Origin: Cobetia amphilecti
GTDB taxonomy: Bacteria > Pseudomonadota > Gammaproteobacteria > Pseudomonadales > Halomonadaceae
DNA: 64,000 bases
Assembly (NCBI RefSeq): GCF_020217465.1
Contig: NZ_CP084115.1
Span: 2,232,001 to 2,296,000 of the forward strand
Direction of reading: 5' to 3'
Part shown: one piece after another, positions 15,102-24,683 of the stretch
Layout of the letters: each line of letters starts with the position of its first letter
Numbering within the stretch: the stretch's first letter is position 1
Translations under genes and position numbers: made by a program
Notes under the pieces: model-generated
Database searches by the model: none
What the model was told of the DNA's origin: nothing
The model's input: only the letters and a program-made list of their open reading frames with translations

Positions 15102-16754
15102 ATGACCTGTGCTGAACTCCTGATCCGATTGCTGCGTGACACCTACGGCGTCGACACCGTCTTCGGTATTCCCGGCGTACATACCGTCGAGCTCTACCGT
15201 GGCCTGGAACCGGATGCCGATCCCGCCGCGAGCAGCATTCGCCACGTCACCCCGCGCCATGAACAAGGCGCTGGCTTCATGGCCGATGGCTATGCCCGCA
15301 GTACCGGCAAGCCCGGGGTGTGCTTCATCATCACCGGCCCGGGGATGACCAACATCACCACCGCGATGGGGCAGGCGCTGGCCGACTCCATTCCGATGCT
15401 GGTGATCTCCAGCGTCAATCGCACCGACACCCTCGGCCGTGGCCAGGGGCGTCTGCATGAGCTGCCCAGCCAGCAGCAGCTGGTGTCGGGCGTAGCGCGC
15501 TTCAGCCACACGCTGCTCGACACGTCCGCACTGCCGGAAGTGCTGGCCCGCGCCTTCGCGCTGTTCGAGGGCGCCCGCCCGGGACCGGTGCATATCGAGA
15601 TTCCCATCGATCTGTTCAATGCCGAGGTGGCACTGCCTGCCGGTCGCACCACCCATGACGTCACGCGCCCGCGCATCGGCCGTCTGGCGCCGGACCCGGC
15701 CCTGCTCGAGGAAGCCGTGAGCCTGCTGCAGGGCGCCGAGCGCCCGCTGGTGCTGCTGGGCGGTGGCTGTGTCGCCGCACCCGCAGCGGCCCGCCAGTTG
15801 GTGGAGGCACTCGATGCCCCCACCGTCACCACCATCAATGCCAAGGGCCTGCTGGGCAGCGCTCACCCACTGGATCTCGGCGCCAATGCCGCGCTGCCTG
15901 CGGTACGCAAACTGGCGTGCGACGCCGATGTGGTGCTGGCGATCGGCACCGAACTTGGCGAGACCGACTACGACGTGGTGTTCGATGATGGCTTCGTCAT
16001 CGGTGGCCAGCTGATCCGCATCGATATCGACCCCGAACAACTGGCGCGCAACCAGCAGGCGACACTCGCCATCGTCGCCGACGCCGGCTTGGCGCTGGAG
16101 ACCCTCGCCGACCGGCTGACCGGCCTCGAGAGCAACCCGAAAGGCAAGACACGCGGCGCGCAGATTACCGCCGCCACGCTTGACGCCCTCGCGATACCGA
16201 CTGACCCGGCCTTCGCGCCCTACGTGCCGCTGTTCAATACCCTGCAGCAAGCGCTGCCGGAGGCGATCTGGGTCGGCGATTCCTGTGCGACGGTCTACGC
16301 TGCCAATCACCTGCTCAGCCAGCCGGCGCCGCGCCGCTACTTCAATGCCTCCACTGGCTACGGCACGCTCGGCTACGGCCTGCCTGCCGCGATGGGCGCC
16401 ACCCTGGGCCGCCCGGACCTGCCGGTGATCGCGCTGGTCGGCGATGGCGGCATCATGTTCACGCTGTCCGAACTCGCCTGCGCGGTGGAAGAACAGCTGC
16501 CGGTGGTGATCGTGCTGTGGCACAACCAGGGCTATGAAGAGATTCGCCGCTTCATGGACAACGCCGGCGTCACGCGCCTGGGAGTCGACATCAAGTCCCC
16601 CGACTTCCAGCTGCTCGCCCAGGGCTTTGGCTGCGCCGCCGTCGCGATCGACTCCCCCCGTGAGCTGGCGACAGCGATCAGCGAGCGCGACGCAAGCGCC
16701 CCGCTGCTGGTGGAAATCGATGCGGCGGGATGGCAGCGCTCAATCGCCGGCTGA
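15102..16754 (+). CDS. aruI: 5-guanidino-2-oxopentanoate (2-ketoarginine) decarboxylase, ThDP enzyme
   Basis: A 550-residue thiamine-diphosphate enzyme of the acetolactate synthase fold. The N-terminal PYR domain has the catalytic glutamate in TPRHEQGAGFMADGYAR. A central TPP_M domain follows (~190-320). The C-terminal PP domain has the ThDP/Mg motif starting GDGGIMFTLSEL and ending in WHNQGY, about 30 residues on. It is close in organisation to AruI, which converts 2-ketoarginine to 4-guanidinobutyraldehyde and CO2 in the arginine transaminase pathway. Its neighbours, a guanidine hydrolase and an aldehyde dehydrogenase, support this over acetolactate synthase. Third gene of the operon; no arginine transaminase gene is in the window. 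Confidence 0.87.
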   Translation: MTCAELLIRLLRDTYGVDTVFGIPGVHTVELYRGLEPDADPAASSIRHVTPRHEQGAGFMADGYARSTGKPGVCFIITGPGMTNITTAMGQALADSIPMLVISSVNRTDTLGRGQGRLHELPSQQQLVSGVARFSHTLLDTSALPEVLARAFALFEGARPGPVHIEIPIDLFNAEVALPAGRTTHDVTRPRIGRLAPDPALLEEAVSLLQGAERPLVLLGGGCVAAPAAARQLVEALDAPTVTTINAKGLLGSAHPLDLGANAALPAVRKLACDADVVLAIGTELGETDYDVVFDDGFVIGGQLIRIDIDPEQLARNQQATLAIVADAGLALETLADRLTGLESNPKGKTRGAQITAATLDALAIPTDPAFAPYVPLFNTLQQALPEAIWVGDSCATVYAANHLLSQPAPRRYFNASTGYGTLGYGLPAAMGATLGRPDLPVIALVGDGGIMFTLSELACAVEEQLPVVIVLWHNQGYEEIRRFMDNAGVTRLGVDIKSPDFQLLAQGFGCAAVAIDSPRELATAISERDASAPLLVEIDAAGWQRSIAG

Positions 16755-16848
16755 GTCCGGCTAGGCGCAGCGCATCATTTTCACGAACAATGCCCGCCTG
16801 TGACCCTGAGGTGGCAGGCGGCAAGACACTCACATGTCAGGAATGTCC

Positions 16849-18300
16849 ATGCACAAGCTCGATCATCAGTTCATCAACAATGCGTGGGTCAAGTCCCACG
16901 GCGAGCGTCGTCTGGCGGTCACCAACCCCTTCGAGGAAACCGTCATTGCCGAGGTGACGGCCGGCGATGCACGCGATGTGGAGGTTGCGGTCGCGGCTGC
17001 CGCCGAAGCCTTCGAGGGCTGGCAGGCACTGAGCGGCGCCGAGCGTGCGGTCTATCTGGAGGCCTTCGCCGAGGGGCTGACCTCACGTCGGGAAGCGCTG
17101 GTGGAGATGTCGTGTCGCAACAACGGCAAGATCCGCGCCGAGGCCGAGATCGATCTTGATGACGCCATCGGCTGCTACCGCTACTACGCCGCCCAGGCAC
17201 GCGCGCTGGATGCGCGTCAGGGCGCGGAGGTCGCGCATGATGTCGAGGGCTATGCCGCGCACACCTATCACGAGCCGGCAGGCGTGGTGGGACTGATCAC
17301 GCCGTGGAACTTCCCGCTGGTCACCAGCGCCTGGAAGGTCGCGCCGGCGCTGGCCGCGGGTTGCACCCTGGTGATCAAGCCATCTGAAGTGACACCACTG
17401 CCGGAACAGGTGATGGCCGAGATCGCGCTGGAAGCCGGACTGCCGGCGGGCGTGTTCAACCTGCTGCACGGCGATGGCGAGGGCATCGGCGCGCCGCTGA
17501 CCCGTCATCCGCGCATCGACAAGATTTCCTTCACCGGCAGCAATGTGGTCGGTGAGAAGGTCATGCAGGCCGCGGCCTGCGGCACGCGCGGCGTCTCCCT
17601 TGAGCTTGGCGGCAAGTCGCCGATCATCGTGCTCGACGATGCCGACATCGAGGAAGCCGCCGACTGGGTGATGGCGGGTATCTACTTCAACGCCGGCCAG
17701 ATCTGCTCCGCCACCTCGCGCCTGCTGGTGCATGAGTCCATCGCCGATGAGCTGCACGCCGCACTGGCCAGCCGCATCGATGCGCTGGTGCTGGGTGACC
17801 CGCTGGACGCCGCGACCCAGATGGGCCCGATGACCAGCGCCCGCCAGCGCGATACCGTGCTGAGCTATCTGAACGTGGCGCGCGAGGAAGGCCTGACGGC
17901 GCTGCGCGATGGCACCCACCGCAGCCTGCCGAACAAGGGCTACTTCGTGGCGCCGACGCTTTTCATCGATGTGCCGGTGACTAGCCGTCTGTGGCGCGAG
18001 GAGATCTTCGGGCCGGTGCTGTGCTCGCGCCGCGTCGTCGATGAGGCCGAGGCGATTCGCCTCGCCAATGACTGTGATTTCGGCCTGGTGGCCACGGTGG
18101 TCAGCGGTGATGCCAGACGCGCCCAGCAGCTCGGCCGTCGTCTGCGCGCCGGGGTGGTGTGGTACAACAGCGAGCAGTTGCCGCTGGTACAGGCCAGCTG
18201 GGGTGGCTTCAAGCGCAGCGGCATCGGCCGTGAGCTGGGGCCCTGGGGCATGGCGGGCTACCTGGAGGTCAAGCACATCATCGGACCAGTGCTTGACTGA
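16849..18300 (+). CDS. kauB: NAD(P)+ aldehyde dehydrogenase, probable 4-guanidinobutyraldehyde dehydrogenase
   Basis: A 483-residue ALDH superfamily enzyme. Seen: ITPWNFPLVTSAWKVAPALA (cofactor Asn/Lys region), KPSEVTPLPEQVM, GSNVVGEKVM, the general base in LELGGKSPIIVLDDAD, the nucleophile in FNAGQICSATSRLLVHE, and EEIFGPVLCSRRV. It resembles betaine-aldehyde-type members. In this operon the substrate is most likely 4-guanidinobutyraldehyde, oxidised to 4-guanidinobutyrate for the first gene's hydrolase. AGGA at 16839-16842 fits the ATG at 16849; ATGs at 16834 and 16843 are also in frame. Last gene, ending in a terminator. The symbol is by pathway analogy. Confidence 0.87.
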   Translation: MHKLDHQFINNAWVKSHGERRLAVTNPFEETVIAEVTAGDARDVEVAVAAAAEAFEGWQALSGAERAVYLEAFAEGLTSRREALVEMSCRNNGKIRAEAEIDLDDAIGCYRYYAAQARALDARQGAEVAHDVEGYAAHTYHEPAGVVGLITPWNFPLVTSAWKVAPALAAGCTLVIKPSEVTPLPEQVMAEIALEAGLPAGVFNLLHGDGEGIGAPLTRHPRIDKISFTGSNVVGEKVMQAAACGTRGVSLELGGKSPIIVLDDADIEEAADWVMAGIYFNAGQICSATSRLLVHESIADELHAALASRIDALVLGDPLDAATQMGPMTSARQRDTVLSYLNVAREEGLTALRDGTHRSLPNKGYFVAPTLFIDVPVTSRLWREEIFGPVLCSRRVVDEAEAIRLANDCDFGLVATVVSGDARRAQQLGRRLRAGVVWYNSEQLPLVQASWGGFKRSGIGRELGPWGMAGYLEVKHIIGPVLD

Positions 18301-18336
18301 ACGTATTGGCTGAGTGCCTTGTGTTCAGATGACAAG

Positions 18337-18374
18337 ACGCCCCGCCTCGGCAATCACCGAGACGGGGCGTTTTT
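18337..18374 (+). terminator. Rho-independent terminator of the arginine-catabolic operon
   Basis: ACGCCCCGCCTCGG pairs with CCGAGACGGGGCGT (one mismatch, six-base loop) and runs into TTTTT. It also lies downstream of the convergent SulP gene. Confidence 0.88.
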
Positions 18375-18454
18375 CTTCAAGGCTCTTGCTTCAAGGCTCT
18401 TGCTCAGAGCTCCTCTTCTTCACGGCTCTCCGTTGAAACCAGGGTCTTCTCCTG

Positions 18455-20269
18455 TCAGCCAACCGCCGTCGTCTGGCTGATACCGTCGCGCGCGCAGGAC
18501 TGGTCGCAATGGCTGCCGTGAATGCTCAGCGCCTGCCAGGCATCGAAGGTGCTGAGATAGATGTCGCCACCCAGATTGGCCGGCAGCTCCGAGCACTTGA
18601 GGCGGTCCATCACCGGGCCCTTCACTTCACTCAGATGCAGTTGCACGCCAGCGGCGCTCAAGCGCTCATTGATGACTTCCAGGCTTTCCAGCGCCGAGGC
18701 ATCGATCAGGTTGACCGCCTGACAGGCCAGCACCAGGTGCTTGAGCGAGGGGCGTTCGGCCATCAGCGCCAGCACCGTGTCTTCCAGATAGCGCGCATTG
18801 GCGAAATACAGGCTCTCGTCGATCCGCAGAATCGCAAGTTCAGGATCGGTCTCCACCTCATGGCGCTCGACATTGCGAAAGTGCTCGCTGCCCGGCACGC
18901 GCCCGACCAGCGCACTGTGCGGCTGGCTGGTGCGCTTGAGATAGAGCCCCAGCGACACGACGATACCGACGATGATGCCGCTCTCCACCCCATGCGCGAG
19001 GGTGATGATCAGCGTGACCAACAGCGCCGCACCGTCACCCTTCGAGTAGCGGAAGGTGCGTTTGATCGCCGCGAGATCGATCAGGCTGGTAGTGGCGACG
19101 ATGATGATCGCCGCCAGCGTCGCGCGCGGCAGCCACGCCAGCCAGTCGGTCAGCCACAGGCTGGCGAGCAGAATGCCGATGGCGGTGAAGGCCCCCGCCA
19201 AGGGCGTGGCCGCCCCGGCATCGAAGTTGACCACCGAGCGCGACAGCCCGCCCGAGATCGGCATGCCGCCGCTGATGCCTGCCCCCATGTTGGAGACGCC
19301 CAGCGCGATCAGTTCCTTGTCGGGGTCGATGCGCTGACGGCGACGCGCGGCGAGGGTCTGGGCCAGCGCCAGCGATTCGACGAAGCCGACCACGCTGATC
19401 AAGAGTGCCGAGAGCAGAAGGCCCGACCAGTCATTGCTGACGAAGGACGGCAGGCTCAGGGTGGGCAAGCCGCCGGGCACGCTGCCGACCAGCGCCATGC
19501 CCTGTTCTCCAAATTGCAGCCCCCACGTCAGCAGGCTGGTTAGGATGACAGCGAGAATCGGTGTGGTCTTGCACAGCATGCCCGCCGCGCTCGCGCGCAT
19601 CCCGAGGGCCATCAGGCCCTGCTTGAGATATCGGCGTGCCAGAATCAACCCCGCCAGGCAGCCCACCCCGATGACGAGTGTCGGCCAGTGCAGCCCCTGC
19701 CCGCCTGCCGACAGCGATTCGCCCATGGCGATCAGATTGCCGCCGCTGAGGCTCAGGCCGGTGAGGGGCCCGAGCTGACTGGCGATGATCAGAATGCCCG
19801 AGGCGGTCATGAAGCCCGAGATCACCGGGTGGCTGATGAAATTCACCAGCACTCCCAGGCGCAACAGCCCCATGGCGATCAACATCGCACCGGAGAGAAA
19901 GGCCAGCAGCAGCGCGGCGGACAGCATCTCGGGCGTGGAGAGCGCTGCGCCATCGGCGCCGCTCATGCCCGCGATCGCCGAGGCCGTCATCAGCGAGATG
20001 ATCGCCACAGGCCCCACCGCCAGGGTGCTGCTGGTGCCGAACAGCGCATACAGCACCAGCGGCAACATGCTGGCATAAAGACCGACCTGCGCCGGCAGCC
20101 CCGCCAGTAGCGCATAGGCCAGCGCCTGAGGCACCAGCATGACGCTGACGATCACCGCCGCCAGCAGATCGCGCCCGAGACTGTGGCGGTCATAATGGGC
20201 AAGCCAACCCGCCAGCGGCAGCCAGCGGGCAAGCGGCGTCCCCTTTGCCTCTCGAACCGGCTCAGACAT
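18455..20269 (-). CDS. SulP family anion permease with STAS domain
   Basis: A 604-residue SulP/SLC26 transporter. Residues ~25-420 hold the membrane domain, starting with the family signature around IVSVMLVPQALAYALLAGLP and VGLYASMLPLVLYALFGTS. Residues ~450-570 form a cytoplasmic STAS domain (LACQAVNLIDASALESLEVI). Members move sulfate, bicarbonate and other anions. The ATG at 20269 overlaps the stop of the upstream SQR gene by eight bases, so the genes are translationally coupled. In this operon, handling of sulfite or sulfate from sulfide oxidation is likely. Confidence 0.9.
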   Translation of the reverse strand: MSEPVREAKGTPLARWLPLAGWLAHYDRHSLGRDLLAAVIVSVMLVPQALAYALLAGLPAQVGLYASMLPLVLYALFGTSSTLAVGPVAIISLMTASAIAGMSGADGAALSTPEMLSAALLLAFLSGAMLIAMGLLRLGVLVNFISHPVISGFMTASGILIIASQLGPLTGLSLSGGNLIAMGESLSAGGQGLHWPTLVIGVGCLAGLILARRYLKQGLMALGMRASAAGMLCKTTPILAVILTSLLTWGLQFGEQGMALVGSVPGGLPTLSLPSFVSNDWSGLLLSALLISVVGFVESLALAQTLAARRRQRIDPDKELIALGVSNMGAGISGGMPISGGLSRSVVNFDAGAATPLAGAFTAIGILLASLWLTDWLAWLPRATLAAIIIVATTSLIDLAAIKRTFRYSKGDGAALLVTLIITLAHGVESGIIVGIVVSLGLYLKRTSQPHSALVGRVPGSEHFRNVERHEVETDPELAILRIDESLYFANARYLEDTVLALMAERPSLKHLVLACQAVNLIDASALESLEVINERLSAAGVQLHLSEVKGPVMDRLKCSELPANLGGDIYLSTFDAWQALSIHGSHCDQSCARDGISQTTAVG

Positions 20270-21617
20270 CGCGTGACGCCGGACGCGCCAGCCATTCATG
20301 GCCCTTGAGCATCAGGTTCCAGTAGATGAACGGCAGCCCCCGCGCCTTGAGCTGCCAGGCCAGGCGAGTCGGACGCGTGCCGTCATTGACCCACTTGGGG
20401 AAGGTCGGCTGCAGTTCGCCGCCGTAGCCGAATTCCGCCAGCACGATGCGGCCGTTCTCCACCGTCAGCGGGCAGGAGCCATAACCCCGATAGCCCGCCG
20501 TGAGCGCGCCACCGGTCAGTGTGGCGAGCAGATTCTCCACCACCACAGGGGACTGCTTGCGCACCGCTGCGGCAGTCTTGGCATTCGAGGTGCCGCTGAC
20601 ATCGCCCAGCCCGAAGATGTCTGGATGGCTCATGTGCTGCAGGGTCTCGGGGTCGAGATCCAGCCAGCCAGCGCCGTTCGCCAGCCCGGACTGTGCGATC
20701 AACGCCGGTGCCTTCTGCGGCGGCACCACATGCAGCATGTCGAAGGACTGCTCGACGATCTGCGGCTCGCCGCCCTCCTCGGCTGCCGGCACCTCGAAGC
20801 GTGCCGTCTGCGTCTCGCCATCCACTCCGACCAGGCGCTGATGGAACCTGACATCGATACCATAGCCCGCGACCGCCTCTTCCAGCGCTGGCACGTAGGC
20901 CGGCACGCCGAACATCACGCCGCCGGCGTTGTGGAAGCTGACCTCGAGCTGCGACAGCACGTTCTCGCGCTGCCAGTGATCGCAGGCCAGATACATCGCC
21001 TTCTGCGGCGCACCGGCGCACTTGATGGGCATCGGCGGCTGGGTGAAGAGCGCCTTGCCGCCCTTGAGAGACTGCACCAGCTGCCAGGTATAGGGCGCGA
21101 GATCATAGCGATAGTTGGAGGTGACGCCATTCATCCCCAGCGTCTCTTCCAGCCCCTCGATGGCGCTCCAATCCAGTTCCAGCCCGATGGCGATCACCAG
21201 GCGCTCGTAGCGCAGGCGATGGCAATTGCCAAGCGTGACTTCGTGCGCCTCGGCATCGATGCCGGTGGCGGTATCGCGATACCAGTGCACGCCCTTGGGC
21301 ATCACCGAGTGCATCGGCTTGCGCGTGAATTCCGGCGTGAAGATGCCGCCACCAACCATCGTCCAGCCCGGCTGATAGCTGTGCTGCTCGGCGGGTTCGA
21401 CGATGGCGATGTCCATGCCCGGCTGGCGCTTGAGCAGACTGGCCGCCACCGCGATACCGCCGGCCCCACCACCGATGATCACCACCTTGTGGGCGTTGGG
21501 TGCCAGACGGTGATTGGCGGTGCGAGTCGCCTGCGTGGCCGAATCAGCGCCCTGATTGTCACAAGGCGTCGTTGCAGAACCCGAAACTGGCGGGGTTTGT
21601 GGCGTGCTCTGGCTCAT
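20262..21617 (-). CDS. sqr: Sulfide:quinone oxidoreductase, type II-like
   Basis: A 451-residue FAD flavoprotein. A ~40-residue low-complexity N terminus precedes the Rossmann motif VVIIGGGAGGIAVAASLLKR. The stretch KCAGAPQKAMYLACDHW closely resembles the catalytic-Cys region of mitochondrial-type SQRs, and a second conserved Cys lies in GYRGYGSCPLTVENG. HPDIFGLGDVSGTSNAKTAA is the second FAD-contact motif. It oxidises H2S at the membrane and passes electrons to quinone, leaving a persulfide. The persulfide dioxygenase-like gene upstream and SulP downstream complete the route. GGGAG supports the ATG at 21617. Confidence 0.88.
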   Translation of the reverse strand: MSQSTPQTPPVSGSATTPCDNQGADSATQATRTANHRLAPNAHKVVIIGGGAGGIAVAASLLKRQPGMDIAIVEPAEQHSYQPGWTMVGGGIFTPEFTRKPMHSVMPKGVHWYRDTATGIDAEAHEVTLGNCHRLRYERLVIAIGLELDWSAIEGLEETLGMNGVTSNYRYDLAPYTWQLVQSLKGGKALFTQPPMPIKCAGAPQKAMYLACDHWQRENVLSQLEVSFHNAGGVMFGVPAYVPALEEAVAGYGIDVRFHQRLVGVDGETQTARFEVPAAEEGGEPQIVEQSFDMLHVVPPQKAPALIAQSGLANGAGWLDLDPETLQHMSHPDIFGLGDVSGTSNAKTAAAVRKQSPVVVENLLATLTGGALTAGYRGYGSCPLTVENGRIVLAEFGYGGELQPTFPKWVNDGTRPTRLAWQLKARGLPFIYWNLMLKGHEWLARPASRDV

Positions 21618-21717
21618 CGATAAGGCTCCCATCGCGGAAATTCGTCCATTTGAGTCACAGAATTACGTAAGCAAGCTACATAGGCAAAGCACTTCAGCAA
21701 AGCCGGCATGGCGGCCA

Positions 21718-22608
21718 TCACAGCTGATCAAAAGGCAGATTGAGCGGAATCTTGAGATAGGCGCGCCCGTTGTCTTCCGCCGGCGGCATCTGGCCGGCGC
21801 GCATGTTCACCTGCACCGCCGGCAGCATCAGGCGCGGCATGCCAAGCCCGGCGTCACGCTTTGAACGCATATCGACGAAGGCCTGCTCATCGATGCCGTC
21901 ATGCACATGGATATTGTGCTCACGCTGCTCACCCACCGACGTCTGGCAGCAGAAGCCTTCGCGTCCTTCGGCCGAATAATCATGACAAAGGAAGATGCGC
22001 GTGCTGTCAGGTAGCGAGAGCACCTTGTGGATCGAGCGATACAGCGCGCGCGCATCGCCGCCGGGGAAATCGCAGCGCGCGGTGCCGTAATCGGGCATGA
22101 ACAGGGTATCGCCGACGAAGACGGCGTCGCCGATCACGTAGCTGACGCAGGCCGGCGTATGACCCGGCGTATGCAGCACGCGGCATTCAAGCCCGCCGAT
22201 GGCCAGGCTGTCGCCCTCTTCCAGCAGGCGATCGAACTGGCGACCATCACGCGCGAAACCCGCCTCGGCGGCGAAGATATCGGCAAAGATGTCCTGCACT
22301 TCGCGTATGCGCGCCCCGATCGCCAGCTGACAATCCAGCTTGTCTTTCAGGTAGGCGGCCGCCGACAGGTGGTCGGCGTGAACGTGGGTCTCGAGAATCC
22401 ACGCCACCTCGAGGGACTCGGCGTCGATATGCGCAAGCAAGGCATCCGCTGAGCGGGTGCTGGTGTGGCCTGCGGGATAATCGAAGTCGAGCACGGGATC
22501 GATGATCGCGCACTGACGGGACTGCGGGTCACGCACCAGGTGCGTGAAGGTATTGCTGTCTTCGTCGAAGAAGCTCTCGACCTGGGGGCGCTGTGTTGAG
22601 GTTGCCAT
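21718..22608 (-). CDS. MBL-fold hydrolase, persulfide dioxygenase-like (Blh/ETHE1 type)
   Basis: A 296-residue metallo-beta-lactamase-fold protein. Metal motifs are THVHADHLSAA, HTPGHTPACVSY, GDTLFMPDYGTARCDFPGGD and LCHDYSAEG, the pattern of bacterial Blh and ETHE1-like mononuclear-iron persulfide dioxygenases. It would oxidise the persulfide made by SQR to sulfite. A strong AGGAGG lies eight bases before the ATG at 22608. It is the first firmly supported gene of the sulfide operon and is separated from sqr by about 100 bases. No BigR-type repressor is adjacent, which is unusual for such operons. Confidence 0.88.
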   Translation of the reverse strand: MATSTQRPQVESFFDEDSNTFTHLVRDPQSRQCAIIDPVLDFDYPAGHTSTRSADALLAHIDAESLEVAWILETHVHADHLSAAAYLKDKLDCQLAIGARIREVQDIFADIFAAEAGFARDGRQFDRLLEEGDSLAIGGLECRVLHTPGHTPACVSYVIGDAVFVGDTLFMPDYGTARCDFPGGDARALYRSIHKVLSLPDSTRIFLCHDYSAEGREGFCCQTSVGEQREHNIHVHDGIDEQAFVDMRSKRDAGLGMPRLMLPAVQVNMRAGQMPPAEDNGRAYLKIPLNLPFDQL

Positions 22609-22649
22609 CTTTCGACCTCCTGCTTCGCTCAAGGATTGATGCCTCAAGC

Positions 22650-22853
22650 CTACGCCTGCATCGTCAACAACGCAAAAAAGAATAACGTTAAAACCATAAA
22701 GAATAACAATAAGGCGATTTCAATAACCTGCTGTTCTAGCGAGATAATTTCTGAGTCGAGGCCGAGCAAGTGCGGCTGCCGGGGCGGCTCTCCCCCAAAG
22801 GTATAGCGGATGGCACGCCGCAGGGCAGATAGGCTGATATCGCCAGGTGACAC
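22650..22853 (-). CDS. Possible small membrane protein
   Basis: A 67-codon frame opened by GTG at 22853, with AAGGGTG about five bases upstream. The first half is polar, and the last ~25 residues are one strongly hydrophobic segment (VIEIALLLFFMVLTLFFFAL). It would sit at the head of the sulfide operon, 41 bases before the MBL gene. The 3' half is more AT-rich than the surroundings. No family is recognised, and it may be non-coding leader. Confidence 0.4.
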   Translation of the reverse strand: MSPGDISLSALRRAIRYTFGGEPPRQPHLLGLDSEIISLEQQVIEIALLLFFMVLTLFFFALLTMQA

Positions 22854-22920
22854 GATTCACCCTTGCACTCTTTAACGATTAACCTCCGCGAATCGCTGTC
22901 TTTCCTTCACGCCTCATTGG

Positions 22921-24324
22921 ATGAGCTACGCCATGCCACGCATTCTTCAATGGTCGATCACGGTTGCCCTCGCCGGCTTCCTGTTCGGTTTCGATACCGC
23001 CGTCATCTCGGGGGCGGATACCTCACTGCAGAGCCAATGGGGTCTCAGCGATCTCAACCACGGCCTCATCATCATGTCGATGGCCCTGTGGGGCACGGTG
23101 ATCGGCGCCATCTTCGGCAACTGGCCGACCGATCGCTTCGGGCGCCGTGCCACGCTGATCGGCATCGGTATACTCTATCTCGTCTCTGCGCTGGGGTCGG
23201 CGCTGGCCACTGACCCTTATGTGTTCTCGTTCTTCCGTCTGCTGGGCGGGCTGGGCGTGGGGGCCTCGTCCGTCGCGGCGCCCATCTACATCTCGGAAAT
23301 CGCACCGCGCGAGCGGCGTGGTGCGCTGGTCGGGCTCTATCAGTTCAATATCGTCTTCGGGATTCTGATCGCCTTCGTCTCCAATTACTTCATCGGCTTC
23401 ACCGACGGTGAGAACTGGCGCTGGATGCTGGGCGTGGAAGCCGTGCCAGCCGCGCTCTATCTGCTGATGATCTGCAAGGTGCCGCGCAGCCCGCGCTGGC
23501 TGATCCTCAAGCGCAACGATGAAGCGGCAGCGGCGGAGGTGATCAAACAGATCAACCCCAAGGCCGATATCGCGGAAGAAATTGCCATTATCCGTGGTAC
23601 GGAAAGCAAAGAGAGCGTCAAGCAACATACTCGCCTGTTCGCCTGGCGCTATCGTCTGCCGGTGCTGTTCGCCTTCCTGATCGCGGCCTTCAATCAGCTG
23701 TCCGGCATCAACTTCATCATCTACTATGCGCCGCGCATTCTGGCCGAGGCGCAGCTTGAATCCAGTGCTGCCCTGCTCTCTACGGCAGGCATCGGGGTCA
23801 TCAATCTCGCCTTCACGATGCTGGGCATGTCCTTGATCGACAAGCTGGGTCGACGCACATTGATCCTGATCGGCTCTGCCGGTTATCTGCTGTCGCTGTG
23901 CCTGATTTCCTGGGCCTTCTACCTCAAGGACTTCAGTGCCTTGGGCGGTTATGGGGTCCCGATTTTGATGGCTGTCTTCATTGCGGCGCATGCCATGAGC
24001 CAGGGTACGGTGATCTGGGTGTTCATCTCTGAGATCTTCCCCAACAAGGTACGCGCCATGGGCCAGTCCTTCGGCAGCTCCGTGCACTGGGTCTTCGCGG
24101 CATTGATCGCGCTGCTGATGCCGACCATTCTCAGCCACTTCAGTGGCGGACCGGTGTTCGCCTTCTTCGCCCTGATGATGCTGCTGCAGTTGGTCTTCGT
24201 GCTGTTCTTCATGCCCGAGACCAAGGGTGTCTCCCTTGAGGAACTCCAGGGCCGTCTGATCCGCCCTTCGCGCAAGGAGAAGGAGCTGGAACAGGCCGCG
24301 GCACTCGCTTCACAGGGCAACTGA
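22921..24324 (+). CDS. Sugar porter (MFS, SP family)
   Basis: A 467-residue, 12-helix proton-linked sugar transporter. Diagnostic motifs: FGFDTAVISGA in helix 1, NWPTDRFGRRATLIGIG after helix 2, ISEIAPRERRGALVGLYQF after helix 4, SPRWL in the central loop, AFNQLSGINFIIYYAPRI in helix 7, and MPETKGVSLEEL at the end. The substrate is probably a hexose or related sugar. There is no clear SD; an in-frame ATG at 22933 is an alternative. It precedes the LacI gene and ends in a strong hairpin, so it is its own transcription unit, possibly in the same regulon. Confidence 0.9.
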   Translation: MSYAMPRILQWSITVALAGFLFGFDTAVISGADTSLQSQWGLSDLNHGLIIMSMALWGTVIGAIFGNWPTDRFGRRATLIGIGILYLVSALGSALATDPYVFSFFRLLGGLGVGASSVAAPIYISEIAPRERRGALVGLYQFNIVFGILIAFVSNYFIGFTDGENWRWMLGVEAVPAALYLLMICKVPRSPRWLILKRNDEAAAAEVIKQINPKADIAEEIAIIRGTESKESVKQHTRLFAWRYRLPVLFAFLIAAFNQLSGINFIIYYAPRILAEAQLESSAALLSTAGIGVINLAFTMLGMSLIDKLGRRTLILIGSAGYLLSLCLISWAFYLKDFSALGGYGVPILMAVFIAAHAMSQGTVIWVFISEIFPNKVRAMGQSFGSSVHWVFAALIALLMPTILSHFSGGPVFAFFALMMLLQLVFVLFFMPETKGVSLEELQGRLIRPSRKEKELEQAAALASQGN

Positions 24325-24373
24325 GGCTCTTGACGATCGGGCTTTGAAACCTGACTCGAATAACGCTCTCCAG

Positions 24374-24411
24374 ACGCCGACACCCCGCCCTGTGCGGGGT
24401 GTCGGCGTTTG
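24374..24411 (+). terminator. Terminator after the sugar porter
   Basis: A perfect 15-bp stem ACGCCGACACCCCGC (24374-24388 with 24394-24408), loop CCTGT, then TT. An almost identical hairpin recurs at 33061-33089. Confidence 0.85.
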
Positions 24412-24683
24412 TGGCTCTGGCAGTCATGCCCGTCAGGAGCCCCCGCCGAGCGTCGCCTCACGACATGTGGGAGCGACACCAATGCCAGCACTCCATATGG
24501 ATTGCTGCCCTTCTCCTGCGCTGACGCGCGCCAGATCGCTACGTGCAAATAGCGTGGTATCGTCGCCGGCTCAATCGCCAGCCTCATCGGCGATTTTCAG
24601 CGCCAGATATCGGGATTATTACGGATATATTCTTTGGTCTCGTCATTCTTGCCAAGCCAATTGAAACAGTGAAAAGATCGCTT
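24412..24683. other. Intergenic region upstream of lacI-type gene
   Basis: No gene is supported. The second half (24600-24680) becomes more AT-rich and likely contains the promoter for the regulator at 24740. No further repeat is seen. Confidence 0.4.

Noticed and set aside
15060-16523. 487-codon minus-strand frame over aruI
   Set aside because: Antisense shadow of a well-supported ThDP enzyme, with no family features.
17083-18276. 397-codon minus-strand frame over the aldehyde dehydrogenase
   Set aside because: Antisense shadow with no SD and no domain; ALDH motifs on the plus strand are decisive.
20298-21623. 441-codon plus-strand frame opposite sqr
   Set aside because: Antisense to the FAD-binding SQR gene; composition is that of reverse-complemented GC-rich codons.
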